The notes under the pieces: model-generated
What the model was told of the DNA's origin: nothing
What the model saw: the letters and a program-made list of their open reading frames with translations, nothing else
Databases searched by the model: none
Translations under genes and position numbers: made by a program
Source of the DNA: Candidatus Gastranaerophilales bacterium
GTDB taxonomy: Bacteria; Cyanobacteriota; Vampirovibrionia; Gastranaerophilales; Gastranaerophilaceae
DNA length: 64,000 nucleotides
Direction of reading: 5' to 3'
NCBI GenBank assembly: GCA_944324305.1
Contig: CALUVV010000001.1
Coordinates: forward strand, 332,651-396,650
Shown: positions 63,341-64,000 of the stretch, one piece after another
Numbering within the stretch: position 1 is the stretch's first letter
How the letters are laid out: the number at the start of each line of letters is the position of its first letter

Positions 63341-64000
63341 TTATTCTATGTAAGATAAATTATTATTATTATGATGATTTCTTGCTGTCTGCTCTTCAAG
63401 CAATATGTTCATATACAAAAGTTTGTTTGCCGTTGCTTGATCAAGATTGATAAATTCCGCACCGGCCCTGCTGCTAGTTGCGGTTACAACTTTTACATCT
63501 GCCTGTATATTCAAGTCTCCGTAAGAAATCTGAACAGGAACTACATCACCGACTTTTAAACCGTTATGATGTGTAACAGCAATACCGCCTCTGGAAATAT
63601 CTACCAATGAATCTATTTGAGTATTATCTGCAAGCCTTACCGGATTTTTGTTATCTTGAGCACTAAATCTCATATAATGACGTTTATCGATTGAGTTTAC
63701 GTTATAATCGCTAACTCGCTGCTTATAAGTGTATTTACCCATATCTTCATCAGTTAAGTCAGTATCAGTATCTGTATCCGTATCGGTGTCAATATCTGTG
63801 TCAGTGTCAACATCGGTATCTAAATCCGTATCAGTATCGATATCTGTATCATTATCAGCATCCGTGTCATTATCCACATCCGTGTCATTATCTGCATCTG
63901 TGTCGGTATCAGTATCTGTGTCGGTATCGGTATCCGTGTCAGTATCGGTATCCGTGTCAGTATCGGTATCTGTGTCAGTATCGGTATCCGTGTCAGTATC
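63341..64000 (-). CDS. PilZ-domain protein with long Asp-Thr repeat (partial, 5' end outside window)
   Basis: The C-terminal 135 residues contain a PilZ domain: DKRHYMRF (R-x-x-x-R-like c-di-GMP loop), VDISRGGIAV (D-x-S-x-x-G) and SRAGAEFINLDQATANKL. N-terminal to it, from about 63745 to the window edge, the frame encodes D-T/N/A/I/L/V repeats (GAY-ACN hexamers), at least 85 codons, with no start codon seen; a GTG at 63877 lies inside the repeat and is not credible. PilZ proteins read c-di-GMP and often control pili or flagella. The acidic repeat would form a long extended, Ca-binding-like or disordered tail. Confidence 0.8.
   Translation of the reverse strand, partial: DTDTDTDTDTDTDTDTDTDTDTDTDTDTDTDTDTDADNDTDVDNDTDADNDTDIDTDTDLDTDVDTDTDIDTDTDTDTDTDLTDEDMGKYTYKQRVSDYNVNSIDKRHYMRFSAQDNKNPVRLADNTQIDSLVDISRGGIAVTHHNGLKVGDVVPVQISYGDLNIQADVKVVTATSSRAGAEFINLDQATANKLLYMNILLEEQTARNHHNNNNLSYIE
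63745..64000 (-). repeat. GAYACN hexanucleotide repeat coding for Asp-Thr
   Basis: Alternating GAT/GAC and ACN codons, about 256 bases within the window and continuing beyond it. Units are more uniform toward the window edge and more degenerate (AAT, GCA, ATA, TTA, GTT second codons) near the PilZ domain, as expected if expansion occurs at the 5' side. Confidence 0.85.

Noticed and set aside
63341..63877. GTG at 63877 as start of the PilZ protein
   Set aside because: It is a Val codon inside the Asp-Thr repeat and the frame continues open to the window edge.
63745..64000. Possible CRISPR array in the repetitive end of the window
   Set aside because: The repeat unit is six bases with no spacers and it codes in frame for Asp-Thr next to a PilZ domain.
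1..64000. Insertion sequences or prophage
   Set aside because: No transposase, integrase, phage structural gene or terminal inverted repeats were seen. The pilin copies are duplications without IS flanks.

Overview
The window is AT-rich chromosomal DNA with the standard bacterial code and short intergenic gaps. It most likely comes from a gut-type, non-photosynthetic relative of the Cyanobacteria (Vampirovibrionia/Melainabacteria, order Gastranaerophilales). That placement is an inference from gene content: a large set of prepilin-like genes with the F-T-L-A-E-V signature, divergent flagellar export genes, amylomaltase, a BioC/BioG biotin block, rubrerythrin, a PilT-type ATPase and a cyanobacterial-style multi-domain S1 protein. 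No search was possible. Housekeeping genes (recF, lysS, purH, valS, fabI, rpsA-like, aroQ, queF, maf, malQ, yidD) are interleaved with 13 prepilin-like genes.

Layout. 1-6.5 kb: partial pilin gene divergent from a small XRE regulator, sugar-ABC permease, TPR/NHL protein, malQ, a second XRE regulator, and a tandem pair of pilin-like genes with matching promoters. 6.6-15 kb: U32-family protein, maf, SEC-C protein, TPR membrane protein, GNAT, a tRNA-Pro cluster with an odd structured element, a pilin gene divergent from a third XRE regulator, and a DAACS symporter. 15-19 kb: queF-yraN, recF, pilT. 19-26 kb: four pilin-like genes around bioF-bioG-bioC. 26-36 kb: aroQ, a histidine-kinase-like protein lacking its histidine, MsmK/UgpC-type ATPase, rubrerythrin, a giant AsmA/TamB-like protein, and another pilin. 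36-43 kb: yidD and an fliE-fliF-fliG-like-fliH-like-flhA operon. 43-61 kb: more pilin-like genes, lysS, dCMP deaminase, glycosyltransferase, purH, a run of coiled-coil and glycine-rich proteins of unknown function, rpsA-like, valS, fabI. 61-64 kb: a long coiled-coil/hydrophobic protein and a PilZ-domain protein with an Asp-Thr repeat that runs off the window.

Main observation: eight prepilin-like loci carry a homopolymer of exactly ten G (ten C on the coding strand in one case), flanked by C and C. It sits just after a well-placed ATG with a good ribosome-binding site and before the prepilin cleavage motif. In all eight, ten residues put the start codon out of frame with the pilin and lead to a stop within six codons of the tract. 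Eleven residues (n = 2 mod 3) would join start and pilin in frame. Six of the eight have a near-consensus sigma70-type promoter upstream; the other two appear to be read from the preceding gene. The tract codes for part of the leader that prepilin peptidase should remove, so in-frame length changes would not alter the mature protein. The pattern fits a slipped-strand (phase-variable) surface system, here read as all OFF. Because every tract has the same length and the same phase error, programmed slippage or a consensus-calling artefact must also be considered.

The pilin-like proteins, PilT and the PilZ protein could belong to one type IV pilus or pseudopilus system. The flagellar-type export genes and the proteins at 51.7-54.7 and 61.5-63.3 kb (shared N-terminal motif, coiled coils, glycine-rich hydrophobic blocks) may belong to a second secretion system; that link is speculative.
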